Assembly (NCBI GenBank): GCA_004296775.1
Contig: RHGE01000017.1
Coordinates: 27,765 to 91,764 of the forward strand
From: Marinilabiliaceae bacterium JC017
Lineage (GTDB): Bacteria; Bacteroidota; Bacteroidia; Bacteroidales; Marinilabiliaceae
Direction of reading: 5' to 3'
Length of the DNA: 64,000 nucleotides
Shown: one piece after another, positions 63,819 to 64,000 of the stretch
How the letters are laid out: every line of letters begins with the position of its first letter
How positions within the stretch are numbered: position 1 is the stretch's first letter
Notes under the pieces: model-generated
Databases searched by the model: none
Told to the model about the DNA's origin: nothing
Seen by the model: the letters and a program-made list of their open reading frames with translations, nothing else
Translations under genes and position numbers: made by a program

Positions 63819-64000
63819 TAGATTTTAGATAATAGTCAGAGATGGCCATTGGCCATATTGACGCCAGGATAACAACTTAACAAGAGGGTTAATTGATATA
63901 TAAGTTTTAGTTCTTCAGGAATAGTTTTATTGGGACGTTGTCCCAAACCCTACTTCATTTTTGGCATTGCCCCAAAAACGAAGCAAAAAACGCTAGTCAA
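63819..64000 (+). repeat. Dispersed repeat X, copy 2 (cut by window end)
   Basis: GATTTTAGATAATAGTCAGA, ATGGCCATTGGCCAT, TTGGGACGTTGTCCCAA and AAAAAACGCTAGTCAA occur in the same order as at 12480-12650. Confidence 0.8.

Overview
This 64 kb window reads as chromosomal DNA of a Bacteroidota bacterium, probably close to Marinilabiliales or Bacteroidales; the order is inference. The evidence is phylum-typical promoter boxes (TTG, 19 nt, TAnnTTTG before tRNA-Leu), an ECF sigma/FecR/TonB-receptor module with an STN domain, several type IX secretion (T9SS) C-terminal domains, a gingipain-type C25 protease, many lipoproteins, the DUF4834 and DUF5723 families, and GH92/GH125/GH3 enzymes. Coding density is modest: long intergenic stretches are filled with repeats.

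Layout. 0-12.3 kb is mostly housekeeping: partial acylphosphatase, NUDIX hydrolase, a helical unknown, tRNA-Arg(CCT), a class I aminotransferase fold lacking its PLP lysine, RecO, a POT-like transporter, tRNA-Leu(CAA), dCMP deaminase with an S41 protease, DUF4834, NadB and a carboxypeptidase-regulatory-like protein. 12.3-25.4 kb holds a DUF255 thioredoxin-fold protein, a DUF1508 protein, a polysaccharide deacetylase, and two lipoprotein/outer-membrane pairs, separated by repeat-filled gaps. 26-32.6 kb is a divergent-free, all-minus glycosidase block (GH125, GH92, GH3) suited to alpha-mannan or N-glycan breakdown, without a SusC/SusD pair. 33.2-37.3 kb is a cell-surface signalling operon (sigma, FecR, TonB receptor). 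37.8-49.8 kb encodes exported proteins: a BNR-repeat T9SS protein, a second FecR without a sigma factor overlapping a metallopeptidase-like lipoprotein, another T9SS protein, another HExxH lipoprotein, and a C25 protease with two GEVED domains. 50.4-64 kb has a SEC-C protein, a 6-bladed propeller lipoprotein, a compact AT-rich three-gene operon (P-loop kinase, PIN-GNAT-EVE fusion, ASCH protein), a subtilase lipoprotein, a double GNAT and two alpha/beta hydrolases, the last one frameshifted.

The most unusual signals are: (1) the kinase / PIN-GNAT-EVE / ASCH operon, a candidate RNA- or modified-nucleotide-directed system; (2) intergenic DNA built from fixed-length words, with 21-bp arrays (one with a higher-order 6-unit period, one that flips strand midway), 10-bp arrays and 7-bp arrays; (3) several dispersed repeat families, including a palindromic MITE-like element and a two-hairpin element whose differences inside the hairpins fall only in the loops; (4) a probable pseudo-aminotransferase.

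All calls come from reading the sequence; no database search was run.
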